This document shows, in pieces, positions 8,137-16,594 of a stretch of DNA of 64,000 nt (position 1 is the first letter of the stretch; the number at the start of each line of letters is the position of its first letter). The stretch comes from Urbifossiella limnaea (lineage in GTDB: Bacteria; Planctomycetota; Planctomycetia; Gemmatales; Gemmataceae): contig NZ_CP036273.1 of the NCBI RefSeq assembly GCF_007747215.1, positions 496,001 to 560,000 of the forward strand, given 5' to 3'. A program made the translations under genes and the position numbers. The notes beneath the pieces are model-generated. The model ran no database searches and was not told the origin of the DNA. It saw only the letters and a list, made by a program, of their open reading frames with translations.

Positions 8137-9192
8137 CCGCCGCCGCAAGTGGGTCGCCGCGATCTCGATCAGGTTCGTCAGCGGGCCGACCGTGAACAGC
8201 GCGTGGTACAGTGAGTGCACGTCCTTGAACGCCAGCCGGTACACCGTCTCCATCACCGCCACCAGCACCGCCACCAGCACCTGACTCCACTTCTTCCGCG
8301 TCGTCGTCGGCGGGTCGGTGATCATGAAGAAGATGTACAGCTGGAACATCGGGCTGGTGATCGGCGCGATCTCCGTCTGCCACGGGTGACCCGTCACCGA
8401 GCTGCGCAGGAACGCCAGCGGCACGAAGCTCGCCACGAACGCCAGCGGGATGTGGAACCGCCCCAGCTTGTACATGATCATGCCGCCGAGCACCCAGATG
8501 ACGGCGACGGCGAGGCCGTTGTTCCCCGCCTGCACGGTCAGGCTGGCGACGTGCTGCGGGGCCAGGAACAGCATCATCGTCACGCCGAAGTTCGTCGGGT
8601 TCCACAGGTGCCGGCCGTAGACGCGCAGCACGTACTTCGACGTGATCGAGATCATCCCGCACAGCAGGAACGGCCACAGCACCGGCGACTTGATCAGGAT
8701 GCCGGCGCTGATGCCGCTGATGTACGCGCTCGTCAGGTTCGGCCACGTCCCCCAGAAGAACCGGCCGACCAGCAGCTCGGTCAGCACCGTCACGCCGATC
8801 GTCAGGAAGGTCGGCGAGTACTCGACGAGCACGCCGTCGGTGAGGGACGTGAGCCACGGCGGGGCGTGCTGCGTTTCGAGGATGCCGGCGGACGCGTCGC
8901 CGAGCGCCAGCACCGCGGTGATGAGGATGGGGGCGTGCAGCTTCGGGTCGGGCCACACCACCCGCCACCACACCGCCAGGAGCGCCGCGAGCAGCGCCGT
9001 CATGGCCACCACGCGCGGGCCGGAGGCGTCGCCGGTGGCCTCGACGTAGGCGGCGCCGACGCGGTCGCGCACGAGGTAGTACACGGCCACGAGCGCGGCC
9101 GTGGCGGCGACGCGGGCCAGGTAGCCGGCGCGGTTGCTGCCGACGCGCACGGCCGGCGGGCGCGGGGCCGTCGGGAGAGTGACGGGGGTCAT
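8122..9192 (-). CDS. UnbU/RnfD-like multi-pass membrane protein
   Basis: 356 residues, almost entirely hydrophobic segments, with eight to ten predicted membrane helices. The LWNPTNFGVTMMLFL stretch matches the NP-x-FG region of RnfD/NqrB-type subunits, and the gene order next to a UnbV protein matches UnbU of enediyne clusters, where unbU and unbV are conserved neighbours. The RnfD/NqrB covalent flavin attachment motif was not recognised, so a redox role is not established. The ATG at 9190-9192 overlaps the stop of the upstream gene as ATGA, indicating translational coupling. It is the last gene of the three-gene operon starting at 14455. It is probably a membrane partner for the two exported FG-GAP proteins. 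Confidence 0.78.
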   Translation of the reverse strand: MTPVTLPTAPRPPAVRVGSNRAGYLARVAATAALVAVYYLVRDRVGAAYVEATGDASGPRVVAMTALLAALLAVWWRVVWPDPKLHAPILITAVLALGDASAGILETQHAPPWLTSLTDGVLVEYSPTFLTIGVTVLTELLVGRFFWGTWPNLTSAYISGISAGILIKSPVLWPFLLCGMISITSKYVLRVYGRHLWNPTNFGVTMMLFLAPQHVASLTVQAGNNGLAVAVIWVLGGMIMYKLGRFHIPLAFVASFVPLAFLRSSVTGHPWQTEIAPITSPMFQLYIFFMITDPPTTTRKKWSQVLVAVLVAVMETVYRLAFKDVHSLYHALFTVGPLTNLIEIAATHLRRRAAAG

Positions 9193-11009
9193 GGGCCCGG
9201 TTCCTCGATCGAATGAAGCACGCCCGGCCGCGGGGCCGGCACCGTCTGCGTCCGTCCGGACGGCCAGCGGATCACGGCCTTCTCGACTGCTGTGTCCGCC
9301 CCCAGGCCGAAGTGGAGGCGGAACATCGTCTGCGAGGCGTACCCGTCGCCGGCGGTCACGGCCTGCACCTGCTCGACCGTCTGCCCGCCGGCGCGCCACG
9401 TCAGCCGCACCTCGGCGCCGACGGCGTCGCGGTTGCTCCACCCGGCCTCGCGGCCGGGCCGGGCGCCGCCGGTCAGGCGGAACTGCACCCAGTCGCGGCC
9501 GGGGGCCACGGTGTTCGAGTACACCAGGAGCGGCCCGCCCTGGTTCGCCACGACCACGTCGAGCACGCCGCGGTTGGACAGGTCGCCCAGGGCGACGCCG
9601 CGGCCGTCGTGGGTGTCGGTGACGCCGACGGCCGCGGCCACGTCCACGAACCCGCCGCCCTTGTTCAGCCACACGCACTTCGGCTGGAAGCCAGACAGGC
9701 TCTGCCCGGCGATCGGCGGCCAGAAGCGGGCGTCGCGGATGAGCCCCTTCAGCCCGCCGGCGATCTTCCCGTAGTCGAACCAGTAGCTCCTGGCGCGGTC
9801 GGCCGAGATGTACCCGTTGGCGAGGAACAGGTCGAGCCGGCCGTCGTTGTTCAGGTCGCCGAACCGCGCCCCCCAGCTCCAGCCGCCGCGGGCCACGTTC
9901 AGCGCGTCGGCCTGGTTCACGTACCGCGGCAGCCCGTCGGCGGTCCGCCCCGTCGGCACCCACAGGTTGTTGCCCTGGACCAGATTCCCCGGCTCGCTGA
10001 TGTTCGACACGTAGATCGCCAGCCGGCCCTGGTTGTGGACGTCGCCGAGGTTGGCGTTCATGCCGCTCTTGGGGGCGACGCCGACGCCGGCCTTGGCCCC
10101 GACCTCCTCGAACGTGCCGTTCCCCTTGTTGGCGTAGAACTCGGACACGCCGTAGTCGTTCGCCAGCACGATGTCCGGGTAGCCGGTGCCGCACAGGTCG
10201 GCGGCCACGACGCCGAGCGTCCAGCGGGTGCTGGTGATGCCGGCCTTCGCGGTCACGTCCTCGAACGTGCCGTCGCCGCGGTTGCGGAGGAGGTACTTCT
10301 TCCCGCCGTTGGTGGCGTACTCGAACGACTCGGGCATCACCTCCGTGGTCGCGAGGTGCCACAGGTCGAAGTCGTCGCGCCAGTACCCGGCGATGAACAG
10401 GTCGAGGCGGCCGTCGCGGTCGAAGTCGAGCCAGCAGGCGCTGTTGGCGTTGAGCCACGCCGGCAGCCCGGCCCGGTCGGTGACGCGTTCGAAGCGGGTG
10501 CCGCCGACGTTGCGGAACAGCTCGGGCTTCCCCCACTTGTAGACGAGCAGGTCCGGGAAGCCGTCGTTGTCGTAGTCGGCCCACACGCTCCCCATGCTGA
10601 CGCCGGTGCCGGGGCGGTTCACGTCCGCGACGCCTGCCGCCGCGGCGACATCCACGAAGCTGCCGTCGCCGCGGTTGCGGTACAGGCGGTTCAGCCCGCC
10701 CTCCTTGCCGGTGACGACGTACAGGTCGAGGTGCCCGTCGTTGTCGAAGTCGACGACGGACACGCCGGCGCCCATGCCGGCGACGATGGGCATGATGTGG
10801 GCGAGCTGCGCGTCGAGCGTCGGCGACTCGTGCTGGAAGTCGATGCCGCGCTCGGCGGCGGTGTCGGCGAGGTGGAAGCCGTAGCGCTTCAGCGCCTCGG
10901 CGGGGTCGAGCCCGCCCTCGGCGCGGGCGTCGCGGTTCAGGTACACGACGGCGCCGAACAGCCCCAGGAGGAAGACGCCGAGAATGGCCTGCTTGACGGG
11001 TTGGCTCAC
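9189..11009 (-). CDS. UnbV/CRTAC1-type FG-GAP protein with ASPIC domain
   Basis: 606 residues from a GTG start that overlaps the upstream stop (GTGA) with GGGAGA upstream. A single N-terminal membrane helix (about 8-24) is followed by at least six calcium-binding FG-GAP/VCBS loops, including DFDNDGHLDLYV, DYDNDGFPDLLV, DFDRDGRLDLFI and DLNNDGRLDLFL. The C-terminus (about 510-600) has the ASPIC/UnbV signature: NRDAVGAEVRLTW, then YASQTMFRLHFGLG and IRWPSGRTQ. This is the architecture of cartilage acidic protein 1 and bacterial UnbV. It should form an extracytoplasmic seven-bladed propeller tethered to the membrane. Middle gene of a coupled operon with the larger ASPIC protein and the UnbU-like protein. 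Confidence 0.9.
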   Translation of the reverse strand: MSQPVKQAILGVFLLGLFGAVVYLNRDARAEGGLDPAEALKRYGFHLADTAAERGIDFQHESPTLDAQLAHIMPIVAGMGAGVSVVDFDNDGHLDLYVVTGKEGGLNRLYRNRGDGSFVDVAAAAGVADVNRPGTGVSMGSVWADYDNDGFPDLLVYKWGKPELFRNVGGTRFERVTDRAGLPAWLNANSACWLDFDRDGRLDLFIAGYWRDDFDLWHLATTEVMPESFEYATNGGKKYLLRNRGDGTFEDVTAKAGITSTRWTLGVVAADLCGTGYPDIVLANDYGVSEFYANKGNGTFEEVGAKAGVGVAPKSGMNANLGDVHNQGRLAIYVSNISEPGNLVQGNNLWVPTGRTADGLPRYVNQADALNVARGGWSWGARFGDLNNDGRLDLFLANGYISADRARSYWFDYGKIAGGLKGLIRDARFWPPIAGQSLSGFQPKCVWLNKGGGFVDVAAAVGVTDTHDGRGVALGDLSNRGVLDVVVANQGGPLLVYSNTVAPGRDWVQFRLTGGARPGREAGWSNRDAVGAEVRLTWRAGGQTVEQVQAVTAGDGYASQTMFRLHFGLGADTAVEKAVIRWPSGRTQTVPAPRPGVLHSIEEPGP

Positions 11010-14000
11010 GGCTGTCTCCCGCGCCCCGGCCGCAGCCCGCGCGAAAAGTCGTCGGGGGAAACGTGCCGGGTGTGGAACGTCTCCCAGTCCTTCGGGAACC
11101 GGCGGAACACCGGGTCGTCGGCGAGGCGGCCGGGCGGCCGGTCGTAGGCCGGCATCCCGTGGTACGGCAGTGGTAGTACGGTGCCGCCGAACCGCGTGTT
11201 CAGGTCGCCGTCCTTCACCCACCCGTCGTTGACCCACACGAACGTCCGCACCCACCCCGCGGGCGGCGGCGGGGCTTCGGCGAACCGCAGCAGAATCTCG
11301 TCGCCGGCGGTCAGGATCGCGTAGCGGTCGTCGGCGCTCGCCAGCAACTCGGTCACGTCGCCGAACCGCGTGTGGAAGCCGATCAGGTCGCGCCACACCT
11401 GCCGCCGCGACTCCAGGCTGTCGTAGTGCGGCAGCTCCGGCGAGCTGGGGTTCGCCTGCGTCATCTTGAGGATACCACGGTGCCGCAGTTCCGCCAGCGC
11501 GGGCCGCAGCTCGGTCTTGCGCGCGGCGCCGAAGTCGCGGCCGGGGGCGACGTGCAGGGCGTCCCAGAACACCTCCATGTTCGTACGCAGGCGGAAACGC
11601 CTGCACACGCCCGGCCCGGCGAGGCCGTCGAGGCGGATCAGCACCGTCTTGTTCTTCCCCGCGGGGAAGCCGACGACGCGGGCCTGCCGCCAGCCGCCGC
11701 GGCCGTCGGGCACCTCGAGCACCACCGGCCGCGGCCGCGCGTTCGTCCCCTGCTCCAGCGCCAGGTTGATCGAGCTGTCCGTCGGGTGAATCCAGCCGTG
11801 GGCGACGAGCCACACCGGGCCGTCGGCCGGCGCCTCGTCGCCGAGATCGACCTCGACCCAGTGGTCGGACGTGACGCCCTGGTACAGCCCGCGGCCGCAG
11901 CGGTCGAGGTACACGCCGTCCACCGCCTTGACGACCGCAGTGGCGTCGGCGCCGCGGTGGTCCTTCGCCGAGGACACCGGCCGCGCCGGGCCGGTCAGGA
12001 TCGCCGTCGGCTCCGTGGGCTCGAGCGCGAACCGCTCGTCGACGTACAGCTCGGTGCCGGGCGGGTGGTCGACGACGTGCAGCGCCAGGTGGTCGAAGTA
12101 GTGCGTCTCCCACAGGTTCGCCTGCGCCCGCAGTTCGTAGTGGCCGTCGCGCGGCACCAGCTGGTCGCCGCGGACGCGGACCCACTCGCGCGTCTGGAGG
12201 ATGCCGCCGGGGTTCTGGGCGTTGATGTACATGCCGAGCGGCGTGCTCCACATGAAGTCGGCGACGAACACGAATCGCTCGCCGTTCCACGTGAACAGGA
12301 ACGGGCACGACCCCTTCAGCCGTTGCAGCGGCGACACCGTCTGGTCCACCGCCAGCTCGAACTCGACCTGAGCGACGCCGTTCGGCCAGCGGACGCGGAC
12401 CACCTGCGCCCGGGTGCGCGTGCCGAGGCCGACGCGCACGGCCGGCCCGGTGATCGGCCGCTTCACGACGTGCGTGCCGGACCGCACCTCGATCTCGCCG
12501 CCGACGGCGAACGAGTTGATGCGGTTGTCGCCGCCCTCGCCGCCGTCCGCCTGCGGCTGTGCCCGGAAGCGGATCGTCTGCCAGTGATACCCTTTCGTGC
12601 CGGCGGCGCGAAACCGCTGCGGCTTGCCGTCCGCGTCGAGCGCCAGCAGTTCGGCGGCGCCGGTGCCACCCACGGCCGACACGCGCGCCGGGATCGGAGC
12701 GGCGAGCGGCGTGAAGGTTCCGCCGTCGCCGCCGAGCCACGCCGCGCCGCCGGCCGCACCCGACATCAATAGGTCGGGTACGCCGTTGTTATCCAGGTCT
12801 TCGGCGAACAGCCGCACGTCCCCGGCGGGGACCGGCCCGCGGGCCAGTTCGGCCACGTCCCACGCGCCGCGGCGGTCCCGCGCGCTGATGCGCAGGATGG
12901 CGCCGTCGTCGCGCACCGCGACCAAATCCAGCACGCCGTCGGCGTCGGCGTCGGTGACGGCCAGCGCCAGGAACTTGCCGGCCGGCGGCGCCGCGGGCCA
13001 CGGCACGAAGCTGCCGAACCGCTCGTTGGCGAACACCTGCAGCCGCCCGCGGGCGTCGAGCGTGGCGGCGTCGGCGACGCCGTCGTCGTCCAGGTCGGCC
13101 CACGCGAACGCCCGCACGTCGGTCGCCTCGGCGAAGATCGGCCGCGGGGTGAACGTGCCGTCGAGGTTGTTCCGCAGCAGCACGCACGGCCCGGTGCGGC
13201 GCGCCACCACGACGTCCAGGTCGCCGTCCAGGTCCACGTCCGCGGGCAGCGCGGCGGTGATGTCGGCGCCCAGCACGTCGGCGGGGAGCTTCGTCGCGGC
13301 GGTGGCGTCGGTGAAGGTGCCGTCCGCGCCCTGCTGGTAGAAGCGGAGGCCGCGCGGCCCGGCGAGGAGCAGGTCGGTGCGGAAATCGTTGTTCCAGTCC
13401 AGCGACACGAGGCCGTCCGGCGCCAGCGGCAACGACGGCAGCACGGCCGCGGAGTCGGAGCGGCGCACCTCGCGGTCGTTCGCCACGAACACGACCGGCG
13501 CCGCGTCGGCGGTGAGCCACACGGGTACGGCCACGTCCCACTTCCCGGCGGGCGCGGCGAGCGGCTCGGCGGCGAACGTCAGCGCGTCGTCCGGCGCGGC
13601 GGGTGCGTTGCGGGCCGGGGCGAGGCGGCGGAACGTGCGCAGCGGCCGGCCGGCGACCACGTCGCGCGGGTTGATCTCGTCCGCGTCCCGCGTGTAGCCC
13701 GGCTCGGCCATCAGCAGGTTGCGGAAGCCGAACACGGCGCCGCCGGCGGGGTCCTTCTCCAGGTCCGCGAACTGCGCCTTCGTCGGCTCCGTCCAGGCGC
13801 CGCTCAGCCGGCGGAAGCGGGCCAGCGTGTCGGCGACCGCGGCCTTGTCGCCGCGGCGCACGGCCACCTGCAACCGCTCCACGAGGGCGAGGCGGTTGTC
13901 CGGCCGGGCGGCGAGGATGCGCTCCATCAGCTGCTGGTACTCGGCGTCGGCGTCGGCCTTCCGCTCGCGGTCGGTGAGGCGGGCCAGGGCGTACAGCGCC

Positions 14001-14455
14001 TCCACGTCCGTCGGGTTCTTCTCGACCACCCGCCGCAGCCGCGCGGCCGCCTCGGGGAACTTCCCCTGCTGCTCGTCCAGCAGCCCGAGAAACAGCTGGA
14101 TGTCGGGGTCGTCGGGGGCGAGCTGCTCGGCGCGGCCCAGGTCGGCGGCGGCCTGCGGGAACTGCCGCGAGCGGAGGTAGAACAGGCCGCGGTCGGCCCA
14201 GCCGGCGGGCTCGCGGGGGACCAGCTCGACCGCCCGCGTCAGGTTCTTCTCGGCCACGTCGCCGACGCCCACGTCCAGCGCCGCGACGCCGACCTCGAAC
14301 GCCTCGACGTACTCCTCGTAGGCGGCGCTGCCGGGGAGGGGCAGGCGCGTCGTCTTCCACCAGACGTAGCCGCCGGTGCCGAGCCCCGCGAGGAGCACGA
14401 GCGCGGCGGCGGCGGCGAGGCGGCGGCGGTTGCGGGGCGGCGGGAGAGTCGACAT
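11006..14455 (-). CDS. Giant TPR / FG-GAP / ASPIC-UnbV membrane-anchored protein
   Basis: 1149 residues from ATG 14455; a GTG at 14476 would add seven. After an N-terminal helix (about 15-32) come TPR units (about 45-200, such as AAADLGRAEQLAPDDPDIQLFLGLL), then FG-GAP repeats (about 300-600; DVDLDGDLDVVVA, DLDDDGVADAATL, DADADGVLDLVAV). An ASPIC/UnbV segment follows (INSFAVGGEIEVRSG and VRVRWPNGVAQ), then about 480 residues with no recognised domain, beginning near SCPFLFTWNGERFVFV. The stop overlaps the GTG start of the next gene. Combining TPR and ASPIC modules suggests a scaffold working at the outer face of the cytoplasmic membrane with its two operon partners. Function unknown. Confidence 0.85.
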   Translation of the reverse strand: MSTLPPPRNRRRLAAAAALVLLAGLGTGGYVWWKTTRLPLPGSAAYEEYVEAFEVGVAALDVGVGDVAEKNLTRAVELVPREPAGWADRGLFYLRSRQFPQAAADLGRAEQLAPDDPDIQLFLGLLDEQQGKFPEAAARLRRVVEKNPTDVEALYALARLTDRERKADADAEYQQLMERILAARPDNRLALVERLQVAVRRGDKAAVADTLARFRRLSGAWTEPTKAQFADLEKDPAGGAVFGFRNLLMAEPGYTRDADEINPRDVVAGRPLRTFRRLAPARNAPAAPDDALTFAAEPLAAPAGKWDVAVPVWLTADAAPVVFVANDREVRRSDSAAVLPSLPLAPDGLVSLDWNNDFRTDLLLAGPRGLRFYQQGADGTFTDATAATKLPADVLGADITAALPADVDLDGDLDVVVARRTGPCVLLRNNLDGTFTPRPIFAEATDVRAFAWADLDDDGVADAATLDARGRLQVFANERFGSFVPWPAAPPAGKFLALAVTDADADGVLDLVAVRDDGAILRISARDRRGAWDVAELARGPVPAGDVRLFAEDLDNNGVPDLLMSGAAGGAAWLGGDGGTFTPLAAPIPARVSAVGGTGAAELLALDADGKPQRFRAAGTKGYHWQTIRFRAQPQADGGEGGDNRINSFAVGGEIEVRSGTHVVKRPITGPAVRVGLGTRTRAQVVRVRWPNGVAQVEFELAVDQTVSPLQRLKGSCPFLFTWNGERFVFVADFMWSTPLGMYINAQNPGGILQTREWVRVRGDQLVPRDGHYELRAQANLWETHYFDHLALHVVDHPPGTELYVDERFALEPTEPTAILTGPARPVSSAKDHRGADATAVVKAVDGVYLDRCGRGLYQGVTSDHWVEVDLGDEAPADGPVWLVAHGWIHPTDSSINLALEQGTNARPRPVVLEVPDGRGGWRQARVVGFPAGKNKTVLIRLDGLAGPGVCRRFRLRTNMEVFWDALHVAPGRDFGAARKTELRPALAELRHRGILKMTQANPSSPELPHYDSLESRRQVWRDLIGFHTRFGDVTELLASADDRYAILTAGDEILLRFAEAPPPPAGWVRTFVWVNDGWVKDGDLNTRFGGTVLPLPYHGMPAYDRPPGRLADDPVFRRFPKDWETFHTRHVSPDDFSRGLRPGRGRQP

Positions 14456-14539
14456 CGGGCGCTCGCGGCGGGGCACGTGGGGAACGTTGTAGGCGCCGGC
14501 CGGCGGGGCGAACCGGGCCTCATTCCCCGCCGCCCCCGG

Positions 14540-16414
14540 CTACCCCACCGTCACCCCCCGCCGGCGGCGGGCCAGTTCGCGGCGCACGTCGGCCGTGTCC
14601 GCACGCGGCGGCAGGGTCACGGCGGTCAGCTTCCGCAGCCGGGCCAGGTACGGCACCACCGCCGCCGACAGCCGCCGACAGCCCGCCAGCCCCACCGCCT
14701 CCAGGTCCGGGAAGCGCGTCAGCAGCCGGCACACGCCCGAGTCGGTCACCGCCGTGTCGGCCACGTTCACCGCCTTCAGGCCCGGCAGCGCCCCGAGGTG
14801 GCCCAGCGCCGCGTCGGTGACCGACCCGCAGCCGGACAGGTCGATCGCCTCCAGGTTCGGCCAGTCGCGCACGGCCCGCAGCTTCTCCACCGTCGCGTCG
14901 GTGGTCCCCTCCGCGGGGAAGGCGAGGCGATAGGCGGCGCCCGGGCGCAGGGTGATGTCGCCGGGGAGCTTGCCGGGCACGGGCGCCCAGTCGGCGCCGG
15001 TGCGGGCGAAGGCGATGGCGCGGAACGGCACCGGCTGGCGCACGGCCGGCGAGCGGGCGGCGTCAGCCGGCTGTTGCGAAGGTGGTGGCGGAGGCGGCGC
15101 TGGGGGCGGCGCAACCACGACCGGCGGGGCCGGCGCGGGCTTCGGCGCCGGCCCGAGCAGCTCCGCCAGCTTCTCGGCGAGCTCGCCGGCGTCCTTCGGC
15201 CGGCGCTCCGGCTTCTGCGCCACGCACCGCGACAGCAGCGCCACGAACCCGCCGCCGATGCCGGCCTCGGCCAGGTCCTCGGCGGCGTCGATGCCGGGCG
15301 CCTGGTCGAGCCGCCCGGTCGCCATCTGGTAGCCGATGACGCCGAGGGCGTGAACGTCGTCGCGCGGGTCGGGCGGGCCGCCGCCGCGCTGCTGCGGGCT
15401 GGCGTACAGCGGCGTGTAGCTGCCGCGCAGCGACGTTTCCAGCCACCCGGACATCACCGACTGCCCGCGCGGGTTCTGCGTCCGCAGGTAGTCCACGGCC
15501 ACGCCGCCGATGCCGAAGTCCGTGATGCGGAGCGCGTGCGTCGTGGCCCCGGCGCTGACCAGAATGTTGGACGGCTTCAAGTCCCGGTGGACGATCGGCG
15601 GCGCGAGCCGGTGGAAGTGGCCGACCGCGGCCGCGAGCTCGTGCAGCGCCGCCACCACGGCCCGCTCGCGCTCCGCACCCGCCAGTGCCTGCCAGCGGTG
15701 AACCAGGTCCGTCAGGCTGCCGCCGCCGACGTACTCGTACATCAGCCACGGGGCGTCGCCGTCCAGGGCCGCGTCCAGCAGCGGCACGATGTTCGGGTGG
15801 TGGCCGAGCCCCATCACGCGGGCGATGACCTGCCCCTCGTGCGACGCCAGCTTCGCCTTCGCCAGCGGGTCGGTGCAGAACTTCACGGCCCGCGGCTGCG
15901 GGATGAACGTGTGCCGCACGAGCCACACCTCGCCGAACCCGCCGCTGCCGATCAGCTCGGCGAGCCCCCACCCGGGCCGGCCGGGCAGCGCGTCGCCGGG
16001 GCGGAACTTTGGCACCCCCGCCGGCAGCACGCGCAGCAGATCCGCCGGCGCGTCCAGCGCGAAGTCGGGCGGCACGGTGCGGCCGCTGGGGTCGTCGGCG
16101 CGCTTCATCGAGGCGCGGACCGCGGCCGGCACCTGCGCCAAGTACAGTTCGAGCGTCAGTCGGTCCTCGGGCGGGCCGGCCGCCGCCACCTCCTGCGCCA
16201 CCTCGGCGGCGACGCGCCGGGCCTCGTCGGCAGACGCGGCGGCGGCGGCGGCTACGTCCGCGCGGAGCTGGTCGGCGCGGCGCTTCTCGCGGAACAGGCG
16301 GTAGGCGTCGCCGGCCACGTCGAACAGGTACGGCCCGCCGGGCACGAACTCGCACAACCCGCGGACGCCGCGGCCCATGACGGCCTGGGCGACACATTCG
16401 ATCAGGGCACGCAT
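14540..16414 (-). CDS. Serine/threonine protein kinase with C-terminal leucine-rich repeats
   Basis: 624 residues. A helical N-terminal region (1-145) precedes a complete Hanks-type kinase domain: glycine loop GSGGFG at 156-161, catalytic lysine K178 (RAVKFC), HRDLKPSN with D278, and DFG at 299-301. The activation segment ends in SPQQ rather than APE. A proline-rich linker (about 435-465) leads to cysteine-containing leucine-rich repeats (LEAIDLSGCGSVTDAAL, then LEAVGLAGCRRLS). No membrane helix is obvious, so it is probably cytoplasmic. Kinases with repeat tails are typical of planctomycetes; the repeats presumably choose partners. It is the only gene on its strand between the UnbV operon and the divergent HEAT gene. 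An inverted repeat at 16421-16481 lies directly before its start. Confidence 0.92.
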   Translation of the reverse strand: MRALIECVAQAVMGRGVRGLCEFVPGGPYLFDVAGDAYRLFREKRRADQLRADVAAAAAASADEARRVAAEVAQEVAAAGPPEDRLTLELYLAQVPAAVRASMKRADDPSGRTVPPDFALDAPADLLRVLPAGVPKFRPGDALPGRPGWGLAELIGSGGFGEVWLVRHTFIPQPRAVKFCTDPLAKAKLASHEGQVIARVMGLGHHPNIVPLLDAALDGDAPWLMYEYVGGGSLTDLVHRWQALAGAERERAVVAALHELAAAVGHFHRLAPPIVHRDLKPSNILVSAGATTHALRITDFGIGGVAVDYLRTQNPRGQSVMSGWLETSLRGSYTPLYASPQQRGGGPPDPRDDVHALGVIGYQMATGRLDQAPGIDAAEDLAEAGIGGGFVALLSRCVAQKPERRPKDAGELAEKLAELLGPAPKPAPAPPVVVAPPPAPPPPPPSQQPADAARSPAVRQPVPFRAIAFARTGADWAPVPGKLPGDITLRPGAAYRLAFPAEGTTDATVEKLRAVRDWPNLEAIDLSGCGSVTDAALGHLGALPGLKAVNVADTAVTDSGVCRLLTRFPDLEAVGLAGCRRLSAAVVPYLARLRKLTAVTLPPRADTADVRRELARRRRGVTVG

Positions 16415-16420
16415 CGTCGT

Positions 16421-16494
16421 CCCTCGTCATTCGTCATTCGGGACGGCCGTGCGGCGTGGATCGCCCCCCGAATGACGAGGGACGAATGACGTCG
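16421..16494. repeat. Inverted repeat of TCATTCG-type words
   Basis: CCCTCGTCATTCG at 16421-16433 is repeated in inverse at 16469-16481. The left side also holds a direct repeat (CGTCATTCG twice) and the right side a second GACGAATGAC. Base composition is less GC-rich than the neighbours. It separates two divergent genes. Confidence 0.7.
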
Positions 16495-16505
16495 GACGAC
16501 CGCAT

Positions 16506-16534
16506 TTGACCCGGCCCGAATCCTCTTCTAGATT
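16506..16534 (+). promoter_or_regulatory. Sigma-70-type promoter for the HEAT gene
   Basis: TTGACC at 16506-16511 and TAGATT at 16529-16534 with a 17-bp spacer, about 60 bases before the ATG at 16595. Confidence 0.65.
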
Positions 16535-16594
16535 TCGGCCGCCCGATACTCCGTCGCGCCCGCCGCCCCGCGGCCGCGGGCGGGTGAGGCCGCG

